A stretch of 64,000 nt of DNA from Brachynemurus nebulosus (GCA_035578155.1 JAPWDM010000003.1:64782142-64846141); one strand, 5' to 3'. Shown: positions 25,431 to 36,199, counted from the stretch's first letter. A program made the numbers and translations. The notes: generated by a model from the sequence alone, not told the origin.

Positions 25431-25434
25431 GTGA

Positions 25435-25500
25435 AAAAAAATCGGCTAAGAGCGAGTTGCGTTCGTCCAGTTAGGGTTCCGTACAATGAGCAGCCAATAA
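25435..25500 (+). repeat. Short arthropod-type repeat (ATCGGCTAAGAGCGAGT...GGGTTCCGTAC)
   Basis: AAATCGGCTAAGAGCGAGTT followed ~25 bp later by AGGGTTCCGTAC matches from memory a motif dispersed in many arthropod genomes (ATCGGC(C/T)AAG(T/A)GCGAGT...GGGTTCCGTA). It lies just before the TTAA element that starts at 25543. This is familiarity only; no second copy was found in the window. Confidence 0.4.
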
Positions 25501-25542
25501 ACGAAATTAAACTTTTTTTATTTATTCTAATCCATAATTTAA

Positions 25543-26262
25543 GAGGAGATTCGCTAAAAAAAAGGAAATCGATTTTTTTCCTTCCGAATTATGTTCCTTA
25601 AGGTGTTAGAAATATTCATCTAAAATTTTATTTTAAAAAAAAAATTTAAAATCTAAAAGTTATGGGCACTTTAGTGCACGCACTTTACTATAATTCAATT
25701 TAAAAAAAAAAAAAACCTTCAATGCTTTTTTCTCAGAAGTACGTTTTTCGACACAGTTCTTCATGTATCTTAAAAAGTATTTGAGATATCGACATAAATC
25801 AAAGTACATATTATTCCTCAATACCATCATTTTGGCAGGAACTAGGATCTTTTGGTTCCGTAATATATTTTAAAAATGGCGGCTGTTTATAGTCAAGAAA
25901 AAGCCGTGATTTTTGAAAATTTATTTTCAAAATGCGACTTCTCCCTTGGTTTTTATTTTTTTTCTTAGATCCTAGTTAGTGCCATAACTGTATCTGTATA
26001 TTTTCAGAAAATTCTTAATTTTTTGATTTTGGTTCACTAGGGATTTCAGAATGCGAGGAACCATCAAGGTGGAAAAATCTCCCAGTGTCGACTCTAAAGC
26101 CATCTATACACAATTCATTTTAAAATTAAATTTTTTTTTTTTTATTCTCAAGACATGTAGAAACAATGTTGTATATATCGTTTTTTAATAAAATATTTAT
26201 TTGTATAAAAAAAAAAATAATAATAAAAGGTCGATGTTGATGTCTTTTTGCCGAATCTCCCC
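25543..26262. mobile_element. TTAA-flanked nonautonomous DNA transposon (720 bp)
   Basis: TTAA (25539-25542) precedes GAGGAGATTCGCTAAAAAAA. The right end TTTTTGCCGAATCTCCCC precedes TTAA (26263-26266). The reversed right end is GGGGAGATTCGGCAAAAAG, so the TIRs are about 20 bp with 3 mismatches. The interior is A/T-run-rich with TAGGATC phrases and no transposase. As at 8877-9514, the TTAA flanks suit piggyBac- or Kolobok-type mobilisation. Confidence 0.78.
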
Positions 26263-26266
26263 TTAA

Positions 26267-27104
26267 ATCTGATCTAAATTTGCTCAGGTGATTAGTAAAA
26301 AATGGATGAATTATCTCAAATTTTACTGAGACATTAGTCGATTACTGTGTTTTTTCTAGTTAGTTAGAATATTTTTTAACAGATATTAATAAATCACACT
26401 TTCCAAAAAACCCATAGTTTTACGTTAACCCTTCATTACAGTGCAAAAGTTTGTATTTTCGGGAAAAATCAAACAACAACACTGTTCAAAGTGTTTTATC
26501 AAAATTCTGATTTTGGTGATTACATATTCGAAAATTCTTTCAGTTAATTAATTTACGTGTTGTTATAATGTTTTTAAACAAATTCCGAAATGTATAGTAA
26601 TTTTAAAAATAGCTTTTATAACATGTATTTTAGTTATATGTACTTGGTTCCTTTGTAAATATGTGTTCCATTTTCGTAGCTAGTATTATTTATACTTACT
26701 ATATGGTAGCATACTAGGTTGTCATATTTTTTCAGATATTTGCATGTCAAATTGCAATTTCGGTTATGAAAATTTTTGAAAATTAAATGTATGCTACAAA
26801 AGGAAACCAATTTTCGATTTTAATTATTTTTATATGCTATATGTTTAATATATATAATGTAAATTAGTTGAAGAAAATGGATTTTATATTTTAAGGTTAT
26901 ATATATTTGTGTGATATTAGAAAATTTGGCAATGAACTATATTTTATTAACTCAATTTTTACTGCTGCTTTAAAAGAATATCTACCACGAATTTCTGTTT
27001 CGTAAATTAAAAGTTGTTACTTATTCAAGAAAGAGTACTACATTCAAATCGGGTTGTCTGCATGCCTAGTAACGATTTCATTTATTGTATAAAAATCTTG
27101 AAAC
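26267..27104. other. AT-rich DNA, no gene seen
   Basis: Nothing recognised beyond homopolymer and TATATA runs. Confidence 0.45.
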
Positions 27105-27135
27105 TCTACAAATTCCATTAAATGGAATTTGTAGA
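27105..27135. repeat. 31-bp perfect palindrome
   Basis: TCTACAAATTCCATT, a single A, then AATGGAATTTGTAGA: a perfect inverted repeat with a 1-nt centre. It may be chance, a short foldback remnant or a cruciform-prone site. Confidence 0.7.
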
Positions 27136-27194
27136 TGAACTCTTCAGAACCTATTTCGTCAGAAATTTCAATAAATAATTACTTTGAACTCATC

Positions 27195-27515
27195 CAAGGC
27201 CGAATTTACCCCTGTGGACGTCCCGGAAAACTTCTTATGTGGTGGCTCCTCAGTACTCTTGTGAAATTAAAATCTCCCCAGAAAATAGGGTTAACGTGCA
27301 AAAAAAGAAGCTTCTTTATTATGAGATTTTATTCCTCTATTTTGAGATTTTGTGGAGGTCCTTCCTCAAAAATTTAATTGACCAGCCAAAAAAAAAAAAC
27401 AACACCTCACTTTCTCCGGATCCCTAATCGAGGCTACGGGCCTCCTCTTTAGCTCCGGGCCCCCGGGAAATTCCCCTACCTGCCCCACTCTCTCGCCGGC
27501 CCTGTCCTTATATAA
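27195..27515. mobile_element. GC-rich-ended hAT-like fragment
   Basis: The right part has CTCCGGGCCCCCGGGAAATT, CCCCTACCTGCCCC and ends CTCGCCGGCCCTG. The left part has CAAGGCCGAATTTACCCC. Ends of the CAGG(G/C)CCGG(C/A)... type are typical of nonautonomous hAT families; a clearer member with an 8-bp duplication is at 40194-41094. No 8-bp duplication is visible here, so the limits are approximate. The overlapping frames at 27135-27427 are not genes. Confidence 0.45.
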
Positions 27516-28500
27516 ATTTGGCTCTGACCTTATCATCGAAATTTCATCAACTTTTGTGTTAATTCTTATAGAAATTACAGATTAATTTAAGTAGATATAT
27601 TGGAGATTTATACGTGAAATTTTAGATAAACATTTTTTATACTATATTCCAGCTCCGTGTAAACATTTTGTCAACATGAAAATTTCAAAACTGACAAGAT
27701 TTATCAGGTGATTTATCGTCTTGTCAAAACATCCATCGTACCACTATAGATAAAATATCTACAGCTAAAAAAATCATAATTTAACAGTTAAAAAAGAAAT
27801 AAACCAAAAAAAATCCATTTTGATAAAATTAATTGTAACACAAGGATGCGTACATCAAATAAAATTTAATTAACAAAAATTAAAATTAAGTTGGTTAATT
27901 TTAATTATTCGAACGAATATCGCTTTGAACAGGATGTGCCTGAAGACTGGTGAAAATTTTTATTCCTTGATTGTTTAAATAAAATCAGTTTTAAAAAAAA
28001 TCTAAGCCTGTTTTAGGGCAACAAAGACCATGTTACGTTTGTCATGGCATGTTAAACATTTAATATGTTAAAAAAAATTCCACTATCTAAATAATTTTTA
28101 ATTCATTACTAAATTGTGTGTTTAACAGTCATTATACATATAAATATAATTTGTTAAAAGCAATTAATTAGTATATAAATCACAGCTTAATCTTTTCGAA
28201 TATAACATTTTTATACATGCTTATACAAAAAAGGGTGCCTTCGTACCCGCTCATAACGACGCCAAGCGTCGAGTCGACGCAAATAATATAAACCGGGTCA
28301 AACTAGGTTGACATTTACGTATATATGTCAACTCTATCAACGCGAATGTTTCGAAGGTGAATTTAAACGCAAGTTTTGCTCTTGTAATATTTTCGATGAA
28401 GACTAAGAGTATTAGGGTTTGGATTTCTTGGTCTTGTATTGGGCCATTACTACTCAGCACGGTTTTATGGTTCCAAAGAAAATTATTTATTCTCACGAAT
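27516..28500. other. AT-rich DNA, no gene called
   Basis: Frames on both strands around 28251-28695 overlap each other and the following repeat, and show no domain. Nothing else is recognisable. Confidence 0.4.
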
Positions 28501-28504
28501 AAAC

Positions 28505-28660
28505 CGCACTTTTTTTTTAAATTTTCTCCCCAAAAAATAAGTGGCGAGCAGAAAAGAAATTTTTGTCAAGCCTTCTGTCGACAGCTACAGACCTCCTCCT
28601 CAAACCCGGGCCTCGGGACTGCAACCTCGAGTACCCCACCCTCTCGTTGGGCCTCCCCAA
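28505..28660. repeat. GC-rich hAT-like repeat fragment, second copy
   Basis: The stretch TTTTCTCCCCAAAAAATAAG followed by TGGCGAGCAG resembles 51778-51815 (TTCCTCCCAAAAAACAAGTG then ACGGGCAATAAAA). Its tail (CCCGGGCCTCGGGACTGC, CCCCACCCTCTCGTTGGGCC) resembles the tail of 27195-27515. It belongs with the same CG-rich family but lacks clear ends. Confidence 0.45.
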
Positions 28661-29035
28661 GAACAGAAAAACTTATTGTTCAAACAAATTTTTGAGTATT
28701 TCTCAAGTCAGAGCGCAATACTTCACTAGCTGAAATTACTGGGTTCAATACTTTTGAATTCTGAAAAATTTACTGCAAAAAACACCTGCGTGATCAAAAC
28801 ACAGGTAGTCGATTTTCGAGAATCATATTTCCATTAATTTTCTGATGGTCGGAAAATGATAATTCAACTACTTCAACCTAAAGAGGCTAACGTATCTTTA
28901 ATAATGAAAAAATATTACAGATATATGTATCCCTGACCTAAAAACCATCTATCTATAGTTATTATTGGCAAAATAATAATCTGAAAACAACGAAACAGGT
29001 GGCGAAAGAGGCGGCAATGACCACCCCCAACACAC
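28661..29035. other. AT-rich DNA, no gene seen
   Basis: No structure recognised. Confidence 0.4.
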
Positions 29036-29078
29036 CAGACGGACAGACAGACAGACAAGCGGACAGGCAGGTAGGCAG
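29036..29078 (+). repeat. Degenerate GACA/GGCA simple repeat
   Basis: CAGACGGACAGACAGACAGA continues into CAAGCGGACAGGCAGGTAGG. This is an imperfect tetranucleotide repeat. Confidence 0.85.
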
Positions 29079-29835
29079 TGAGTCGATGGACGATTTGATT
29101 ACATTTTATTGATAACAAAAGGTAATGTAAAATTAATAAATACATTTTCACACTGGCAATTGTTTTTGCCGACAGCTGAGTGTGGTCGTCGGGGGTAGGC
29201 ACGAACGAACGAGAGCAGACACGAACAAAAAAAAAATATGGGTGAAGAGAAGGTCGTACTGGCGGAAAAAGTGTGCCGTACAATAAGTTGTTTTTATATT
29301 CTTCCCGAAAGATTTTCATCATATATATTGTTGAATCGGTGCTTCAGAAGTTTTTCCTTTGACCTCCTTCCTATACGATGTCCTAGAAAAAGTTTCCTTA
29401 CAGTTCTCAATCTACCTACCCCCTGAAATCAACCGCCAAAATCGAAGGGGCTGTGTAAGTAATTTCCTAAGTGTACCGTTATGCCAAATTTGATACAGAA
29501 TTAGGGTTGTATTCACAATCTTTTTTTGAAAATTCACGTACAAAAATCGTATTTTAAGGCACGTTTTTCTATTTTTACTACAGACAAGGATAACTCTATT
29601 TGGGAGCGAGTGTCAGAGAGAGAGATGTATATAATTGAAAAAAAATTTCTTATCACGATAACTTTTTCGGTTTATGTAATTGTGAACTGATCAATATGTA
29701 ATTTTCTGGTCGGGGAAATATTATTTACACACAGCGGAGTTGTCAGGAACTTCTAATCCGAAACTGAAAATCAGCAACATTTGTTTAGTTTAACATTTGA
29801 ATTAAATAAATTAACTGCGGCACTGTTTTTTATGA
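29079..29835. other. Unassigned DNA, no gene called
   Basis: The minus frame over 28915-29322 (135 codons) gets much of its length from the simple repeat and reads as low complexity. A run of GAGAG lies at about 29617-29626. No other feature. Confidence 0.4.
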
Positions 29836-30195
29836 CTAGAAGATTGGTCGCATCTCAAACAAAGACATCTTTTATTTTCAAAATTCTTGTGTGTTGTGGG
29901 CCCATAACCTACTATTCGTTTATTTTAATATGGCTTCTTCACATAAGAGTTGAACCGAATTAACTCTAATAAAATAATTGTCTTTTATGATTAGACGATT
30001 AACTGCAATAGAAACAAAACATTTGTGTGCTGTGGGCCCATAACCTGCCATTTGTTTATTTTAATATGGCTTCTTCACATAAGAGTTGAACCGAATTAAC
30101 TCTAATAAAATAATTGTCTTTTATGATTAGAAGATTAACTGCAATACAAACAAAACTTTTTGTGTGTTGTGTGGGCCCATAACCTACTACGTAAC
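29836..30195 (+). repeat. Tandem minisatellite, ~137-bp unit, about 2.5 copies
   Basis: GTGGGCCCATAACCT recurs with GGG at 29898, 30034 and 30173, giving periods of 136 and 139 bp. The two complete units agree at roughly 97% by eye and share ATATGGCTTCTTCACATAAG and CGAATTAACTCTAATAAAAT. A more diverged piece precedes the first unit (CAAACAAAGACATC, TATGACTAGAAGATT). The high identity suggests recent duplication. Confidence 0.88.
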
Positions 30196-30540
30196 ACTAA
30201 AAGTATGAAACACATTACATCTTTGTCCGTCACACTCTGCTACCACCTGGTTCGTCGAACATGTGCGAAAACTTTATAACTATAAAATATAATAATATTA
30301 TTTTTTTCGCTCAACTAGAAATTATAAAAGAAAATCAATGAGAAAATGGGAAATATTTATGAGAAGATTCGGTTTTCGTTTTTTTTTTGCCTCAATACAA
30401 AAACCACAACATGTAACACACTGTTGGTCGGGAACAAGTATAGCACTCCGGCGACGACGGCAGGTAATCGACAGGTGGTCTTTAGTGTAGTATAAAGTAT
30501 TTGTATCGTTCTCCCGTTCGTCCAACTGTTTTGTTATTGT
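30196..30540. other. AT-rich to mixed DNA, no gene seen
   Basis: Moves from AT-rich to more balanced sequence approaching the GC-richer stretch at 30540. No exon is supported. Confidence 0.4.
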
Positions 30541-31000
30541 CGACTACACTCTGGGGCCAGTCGGTCGGTCGGTCGGTGAAAAAGAAACGGGAAATATCTC
30601 TCACGATCATCATCAGAGAAAGGATGATGAAAACTGAATAGTAACAAATACTCACACGCGAGTTTTTTTTTCTTGTGTGCGACGATGAGCAAACAACATT
30701 CGAGCGAGCGAGCGAGTATGGTGGCGGCTATGGTGCTCGACTCCGGCTGGGGCGAGCGAGCTGGTGCGATACGACGATTGCTCTGGGTTGTATTCTGGGA
30801 TTGTATTCGCTCTATCTCACTCACGTGCATTGTACCAGTGCTGGTATGCATATGTATGTATGTGTACTATTGCTTCGTCATTTCTGTTTACTATTATCTG
30901 TCTATCTGCTATCTACTAACTGTGAGCTTGTTCGTAGTACGTACAGAGCTAGCCTAGCTCTTGTGTCTATGTGTGTACGTAATCATATGTGTAGTAGTTA
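30541..31000. promoter_or_regulatory. GC-richer, promoter- or 5'UTR-like stretch (hypothetical)
   Basis: The stretch has (CGGT)n at 30558-30577, (GAGC)n at 30702-30718 and GGCTGGGGCGAGCGAGCTGG at about 30747-30766, with few long A/T runs. This contrasts with the surrounding DNA. Balanced, CpG-containing DNA with GAGC/CGGT tetranucleotide runs is often found at insect transcription starts. Frames occur on both strands (30534-30851, 30673-30957, 30675-31055) and none has a domain. This is an inference from composition only. Confidence 0.25.
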
Positions 31001-31119
31001 TCTAGTCGCCATCCACACCATAATGATTATACGATACTATGTGTGTACTTTGTAGGTACAGGGTCTTGCTTAAAGTTCGCTCTGTATGGAAAACTTTTCT
31101 CCTATCGATTTTTTGAAAT

Positions 31120-31270
31120 ATAGTTTAGTGATAAACATCTTAAGGATCGTGCATAAACTCCGTAGTTCCATTTTTGCCATTTTTGACCCCGTCCCCCTCC
31201 ATGTAGACTTTTGCGCTGACACCTTGCCCCTCCCCCCCAACCATAGTGGAACGTATTGTTTTTCTGATTA
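31120..31270. repeat. C-run repeat (CCCC..CCATGTAG type), copy 1
   Basis: CCCCGTCCCCCTCCATGTAG, then GCGCTGACACCTTGCCCC and a C-run ending CAACCATAGTGG. It shares the pattern (C-run, CATGTAG, GCTGACA/CTTA) with 31555-31660. Such sequences are familiar as degenerate ends of arthropod repeats. Confidence 0.45.
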
Positions 31271-31554
31271 AGTCCAGAAGACATTCAATTAAATTAATAC
31301 CCTTTTTATTATAAAATATGAACCTTGTAGCAGTTTTTTTTTTTGTTTAGCACAAAATTTCCTCAAAAACACATCCCCTTACAGTAAAAATTTTAATGTA
31401 AAAACTGTGTGACTCCATGGTAGCATAATTCGTCTGAAGAAGTTTTGACACATTTCAAAATATGTATTAACAGCACATTAAGTAATTCAGGATTATTCAT
31501 GAATTTTCACATTAAAATTGATGCTTGTTTTAATTGTTCTAAATAAAATTACGT
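31271..31554. other. AT-rich DNA, no gene seen
   Basis: Nothing recognised. Confidence 0.4.
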
Positions 31555-31660
31555 AGCTCGACTATAACTCCCCCCCCCCATGTAGTCTAGCGTAGTTTTC
31601 TACATAACCCTCCCCCCACCCCCAACTAGGCTACGTAGTTTGTAGACGCTGACTTATGAT
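31555..31660. repeat. C-run repeat (CCCC..CCATGTAG type), copy 2
   Basis: CTCCCCCCCCCCATGTAGTC, then CATAACCCTCCCCCCACCCC, AACTAGGCTACGTAGTTTGT and AGACGCTGACTTA. It is related to 31120-31270. The ACTAGGCTACGTAGTTT block is itself near-palindromic. Confidence 0.5.
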
Positions 31661-33002
31661 TCGGAATTGAGCTCTTCAGTTTTCGGTTACTTGATGATGA
31701 GTTAATTATTCGAAAGCTAGTTCACAACTGAACAGTTTAATTTAGTGAAAAATGACAAAGTAAATTATTCTCATATTTTGAAATATATGGATTTCCACAA
31801 ATTAATTATTTTAGGCGAGCGATTGAACTCTAATTTTTAACAAAAAGTGGGTAATTTTTTTTTTTAATCGATTCAAAATTTAAGAAAAACGAATAAAAAA
31901 AGTAATAAAAGTAATAGATGAGTTATATCTATGAATTTTGTATTAATAAAATTCAGTAAACACCATTGATATATCAAAAAAATTTTTATCATTTTTTTTT
32001 AGAGAGAGCGAAAACTATTGACAATATGATATTTTGGAATGAATACGTAGACTTAAGTCAAATATTTATGGCAATACTTCTCAAATTATTTATATAATTA
32101 ATCAGTTTTTAAAAAACAGTATTTGACTTTTTATTTTAACAGCCACTAGAACAGTCGTGGTCACTTTTTCAATTTCTATGCATCTTTTTAAGGATAAGTC
32201 GCTCGTCTATTTCTCCTCTACTCCTCTATCGGCTCATTCCTTTTCGTTTGAAGACCCTGTGCAATATGTAGTGCATGTTGTGGTAATTGGAGAGCGCGAG
32301 GATTTCTCTTTATTGATTTCCCGACATCACTTTCAATGTTACGTACGAATACAGGTAAGAGTAGCGAGATAGGATAGGATAGGGGTACAATGTTGGCACT
32401 CGGGTACACAGTGAGTATCCCGTATACATGTTTTTGTTACCTGTACACCAGGTACTTTTAAGTTTGTATTATTTTGTATAGAATGTGTTTTGTTATTTCT
32501 CTTTTTTTCAATAAAAGTAAAGATTTTTTTTTTTCGGCGTTGTTGTTTTCGGAGTTTTATCATTTTTGATGAGGATGTTTTTTTCTTCTTTTTTTGTTTA
32601 GGCGATATTTGTCTACCCTTTTTATTATCAGATTTTATAAATTTTTTAAATGTTACAAATCAGTTACGTGGAAAAACTTTTTTTTAAAATTGTTTCGAAA
32701 AAATTCTTTTTTGCGTTGGTTTTTTTGATTGAAGTAATTTTTAAACTCAGTTTTTAAAATTATTATAAATAAAACGAATTTTTAATGTATATGTAGGGAA
32801 AACAATTTAAAAGAAATTTTTGAGGTGAAAATTTTCGGGGTACTTTTTTAGGAATAAGTTCAACTTTTTACAAACAATTTAAAAACAAAGTGTAAACTCA
32901 ACTTTTTGACAATGTTTTCCAAACAGTCCGATTAATAGAAATGGATTTCTCGGTTTTTATTTAATAGAGACAACTCATTTCGTCAACAGGTCATTTTCTA
33001 AT
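31661..33002. other. AT-rich DNA, no gene called
   Basis: Overlapping frames at 32157-32687 on both strands cover a somewhat more balanced patch (about 32190-32420) containing GATAGGATAGGATAGG (about 32368-32383). None is recognisable. Confidence 0.35.
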
Positions 33003-33006
33003 TTAA

Positions 33007-33586
33007 GAGGTGGATTCCAAAAGGCGCTGTGAGATTTTAGTTGACGCAGAATGTTCAAGTCCAGCTTTACACGATTTTCGTAGTGCCACCCTTCAAAATG
33101 AGCTTAGTCTACTGCAAAACGAATGATGAAAAATGGAATGTTTTCCAAAAAAGCGCTAAGTCAGTGACAGTTTTATTTGAAAACGCTCTAAGTCAAATTT
33201 ACTCGTAAACCATTGCATTTTTTTCCAATAATAGCTGGTATTTTTTTCCAAATTTGCTTGTAGACATATTTTCTGTTATGTCAAACACATGAAATAGCTA
33301 ATAATGCACTGTTTAAAATGTTTCTTGAATAAAATATATCTGTACTTAAACAAACTAGGTTTATTTTAACTAACTCAACCCAACTTTTTAAAGGTTTTTT
33401 TTTTTTTAATATAATCTATTGAAAATTATATGTATAAATAAGAACAAATAAATAACATCAATAATAATTATTATCTAAGAACTTGAAAATAATTTAAACA
33501 GATTACTACATTTGCCTACCTAGATAGTTTTTTACATTTCCTGAAAAATTGCAAAAAGTGACTTAGCGCGTTTTGGAATCCACCTC
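33007..33586. mobile_element. TIR element GAGGTGGATTCC... (580 bp), probable TTAA target
   Basis: The left end GAGGTGGATTCCAAAAGGCG is inverted as CGCGTTTTGGAATCCACCTC at the right. The TIRs are ~20 bp with one mismatch. The left flank is TTAA (33003-33006); the right flank is TTCA (33587-33590), consistent with a mutated TTAA duplication. Inside, AGCGCTAAGTCA and AACGCTCTAAGTCA recall the right end (AGTGACTTAGCGCG). No coding. Confidence 0.75.
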
Positions 33587-33721
33587 TTCAATTCATAGCT
33601 AGAGATTCAGATAAAACGATCAAACCAGGGTCGGAGTTCCCCGCATGTAATCCAAATATTATCGTCTCTAAAACCAGTCAAAATATAAACAACAAATAAG
33701 CAAATAAGACCTTATCCAATA

Positions 33722-33804
33722 TCTCGGTCTATAGTGACTTTAGCGAAGGAAAATACCTGAATTTTCCTTCTGGAAATTCGCTAAAATCACTGGAAACCGA
33801 GACA
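33722..33804. repeat. Imperfect hairpin, ~35-bp arms
   Basis: ATCTCGGTCTATAGTGACTT with TAGCGAAGGAAAAT on the left is inverted by ATTTTCCTTCTGG, AATTCGCTAAAATCACTGG and AAACCGAGA on the right. The loop is only a few bases, with a ~7-nt bulge in the right arm. The phrase TCTGGAAATTCGCTAAAA also occurs at 48469-48486, so this may be a small dispersed foldback. Confidence 0.65.
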
Positions 33805-34885
33805 GTGTACTGATAATAGCTTCTACGAAACTTGATGAAAACTTTGGAAATCTTAACCGCTTGGATGAGATCTTCAACCAGCCAAATTTACTACAATTTA
33901 AAAATTTTTTTTATTTTTTTGTAATATTGGAAAAACTGGAAAATATCACAAAGCAACGATTGGTTTTAGAACCATTGTAAGTACAATAGTTTTCGAGAAA
34001 AATTAAAAAAATAAATTTTTGGTTTTTAAAGTAGTTTTTGAGAAAATCTAAGAAATTTGCTATCTTACGTATAGGATACTGTGACATGGGCATTTTCCTT
34101 TAGTTTTATTGTTTTCTTTTTTTTGTGTAATTTTAACTACATTCACCGCTGTCAATTTTTTTTTTACTTATATAGTTACGCGCCTGTGTTATAGAGCAAA
34201 AAAAAAAATTATTGTTGCGTAAATTGATTTTTCCAAATAAAAAGGCTTCAGTCTGTGATCACGTCTGGCTCTCGTTCAACTATGTTAATCAGTGGCGGTT
34301 GCTTAAAACTCGAATATTATCGAACATTTAAACAAAAAAATTTTCTCCAATATCTCTCGCTGGCTTAGCAACACAGAGAAACGTGTAGCTTTCTGTTATA
34401 TCGATACAACACCAAAGCAACGGACTGTCTTTACGATATAGTAAATAAGTTTGAAGAACATCACAGATGTCTTTGACATACATATTGTGATTTTCTATGT
34501 CGGTTCTCATAAAGCAGACATAGCATAAAGAGCTTCAGGAGTGTTGATTTCAATAATGAAATAAAAGTAAATGGATTGGTTTTGTTATTTAGAAATCAAA
34601 GGGGAGCAAAGAATGGAGTTGATATACATTTCCAATTAAATTTCAATAATATTTTAGATGGAGTTAATTGAGTTTTGTTTAGATTAATTAATTAATTAGA
34701 CAATTTCTTGGAAAATAAATTAATATGAAAATTTAGTGGTGGAAAGGTCTGGTTTAGATATATATATATACATCAAGATTTTATTTACAAAGTTAACACG
34801 TTGACGGTCATAACCTTTTATCCGATTGACTTCAAATTTTAACTGTTGCTTAACAATGTGTAGATTTAGTATGACTACCGGATTT
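33805..34885. other. AT-rich DNA, no gene seen
   Basis: Short frames only. The minus frame at 34720-34992 runs into the repeat and SINE head that follow. Confidence 0.4.
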
Positions 34886-34887
34886 TG

Positions 34888-34951
34888 TTGGTTAATTGGT
34901 TTTTCTTTCACAAAATGGTGTTGGTTTAAAAGAAAATTTTTTTTGTATCGG
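34888..34951 (+). repeat. Direct repeat, left copy, flanking the SINE-like unit
   Basis: ATTGGTTTTTCTTTCACAAA, then ATGGTGTTGGTTTAAAAGAA and a T-run. It is repeated at 35077-35150 (ATTGGTTTTCTTTCACAAAG, TAGTGTTGGCTTAATAGAAA). The copies are ~55 bp of recognisable match and flank the tRNA-like sequence. They are too long and diverged for an ordinary SINE target duplication. Confidence 0.7.
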
Positions 34952-34967
34952 GCGCCTGTCGAGCAAA

Positions 34968-35091
34968 GGATCGATGATGTAATGGATAGCACACCTGGCT
35001 AGTTACCAGGAGATCTTGCGTTCGATTCCCGGCCGATCCGAATAATTTTTTCAATCACTTTGTGATTTTTAATTTACATAATTGGTTTTCT
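34968..35091 (+). mobile_element. tRNA-Thr(AGT)-derived SINE-like element, copy 1
   Basis: A 72-nt head (34968-35039) folds as a tRNA: GGATCGA pairs with CGATCC, and the D region is TGTAATGGATAGCAC. The anticodon stem CCTGG (34994-34998)/CCAGG (35006-35010) encloses loop CTAGTTA with anticodon AGT (35001-35003, threonine). A B-box-like GCGTTCGATTCCC follows. The T-stem is poorly paired (TTGCG/CCCGG), so it is not a convincing functional tRNA. The tail GAATAATTTTTTCAATCACT then TTGTGATTTTT recurs after the tRNA-like head at 50480-50600, which supports a SINE family rather than a lone tRNA pseudogene. Confidence 0.75.
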
Positions 35092-35150
35092 TTCACAAAG
35101 TAGTGTTGGCTTAATAGAAAAATTATTATTTTTTTTTTTTGTTGACAAGT
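35077..35150 (+). repeat. Direct repeat, right copy, flanking the SINE-like unit
   Basis: This is the partner of 34888-34951 and overlaps the end of the SINE tail. Its T-run is followed by GTTGACAAGTCGGTCG. The pair suggests a local tandem duplication with the SINE in between. Confidence 0.65.
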
Positions 35151-36190
35151 CGGTCGAAAATGAAATTGGCATGGCGCATTAAAAGGAGCAAAATTTTGAT
35201 ACATTTCGGTCAGCAATTCTAAAGTTATTGCCATTTTTAATTTTCTGGAAAAATTGACAAAGTTTGGTTTTTTTCGATTTTCTTCGGATTCTGTGTATGA
35301 AAATCGGTGAAATTTAGAATGAAGGTACAACAAAGATTTCAGTTATTTTACGGATAATTTTTTTTTTTTTTGAAGGTTAGGAGTCGTAGCATATTTCCAA
35401 TTGGCAATCAATTTTTTTCAAAATGGACTCAAAGTGGGTGTAGATAACTTGCAATGTGAACTTTCTTCCCTGATGGAGATTAAGGGCATAATTTCCAAAA
35501 TATTTATAAGATATAATTTCTGGAAGTTCCAATTTACTAAAATTGTGTCTCTTACAATTTTCTTTAAAGATACACCCATCTGTCCCTAAAATCGTAAAAT
35601 AAATTTTGATTCTTTGTAACTTTTGAACGGAATTGTCTTTTTCAGTGATTTTTTTTTGAAGGGGGGCTATTGTCAACTTCTCGGCAGGTTCTAAACACTC
35701 AAAGAATTGGTGGAAAAGTCGTACAATTACGTTGTTAGCTTTTGGAGTTTGAGTATGAGTTTGAGATTTCAACTTTACTATAGTTTTTGTTTCTGTTCTA
35801 AAATCCATCCCTGTTACAGTTGTTACATTATTACCTTCAAAGTACAAAATTTAACACCCCTCCCCGCCCCGCATATGTAAATATCTATGTACATGAACAT
35901 ATACTAGATACTTCATACCTATATAAAATTCACAATATGAATTTCAAACATCAAAGTGAATTTTTTTTTTGGTGTTTTTCGGTGTAGAAAAGGAAGGAAA
36001 GAAGCAAAATGAAAGATGAAAGGTGAATGGAATCTGATTAGTTCGTATCTATACTATATTTACTTTGTACAAATACAATATGGGGAAAAAGTTTGTTTTT
36101 TGGCATCGAATGATTATGTGTGAATCAGACAGAGAGGACAAAAGTGTATGCGACATAAAAAAGGCATACGAAATGATCTAGTTTCCCGTA
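35151..36190. other. AT-rich repeat-like DNA, no gene called
   Basis: Holds the longest open frame of the window (minus, 35377-35847, first ATG about 35808). The protein has no domain or compositional organisation, and the DNA reads like diverged repeat text, so I do not call it a gene. A C-run with CCCCTCCCCGCCCCGC occurs near 35856. Confidence 0.4.
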
Positions 36191-36199
36191 GTGTATACA

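Noticed and set aside
28915..29322. 135-codon minus frame
   Set aside because: It runs through a GACA-type simple repeat and has low-complexity residues (LPVRLSVCLSV) with no domain.
30534..31055. Three overlapping frames on both strands in the GC-richer island
   Set aside because: Frames on both strands are expected where stop codons are rare. None has a domain or a supported start.
34968..35039. Functional tRNA-Thr(AGT) gene
   Set aside because: The T-stem pairs poorly (TTGCG/CCCGG), the acceptor has a mismatch, and the tail is shared with another degraded copy. A SINE-like element fits better.
35377..35847. Longest open frame (156 codons, minus)
   Set aside because: It opens at TTG with the first ATG ~13 codons in, has no domain or compositional order, and sits in repeat-like text. 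A gene call would rest on length alone.
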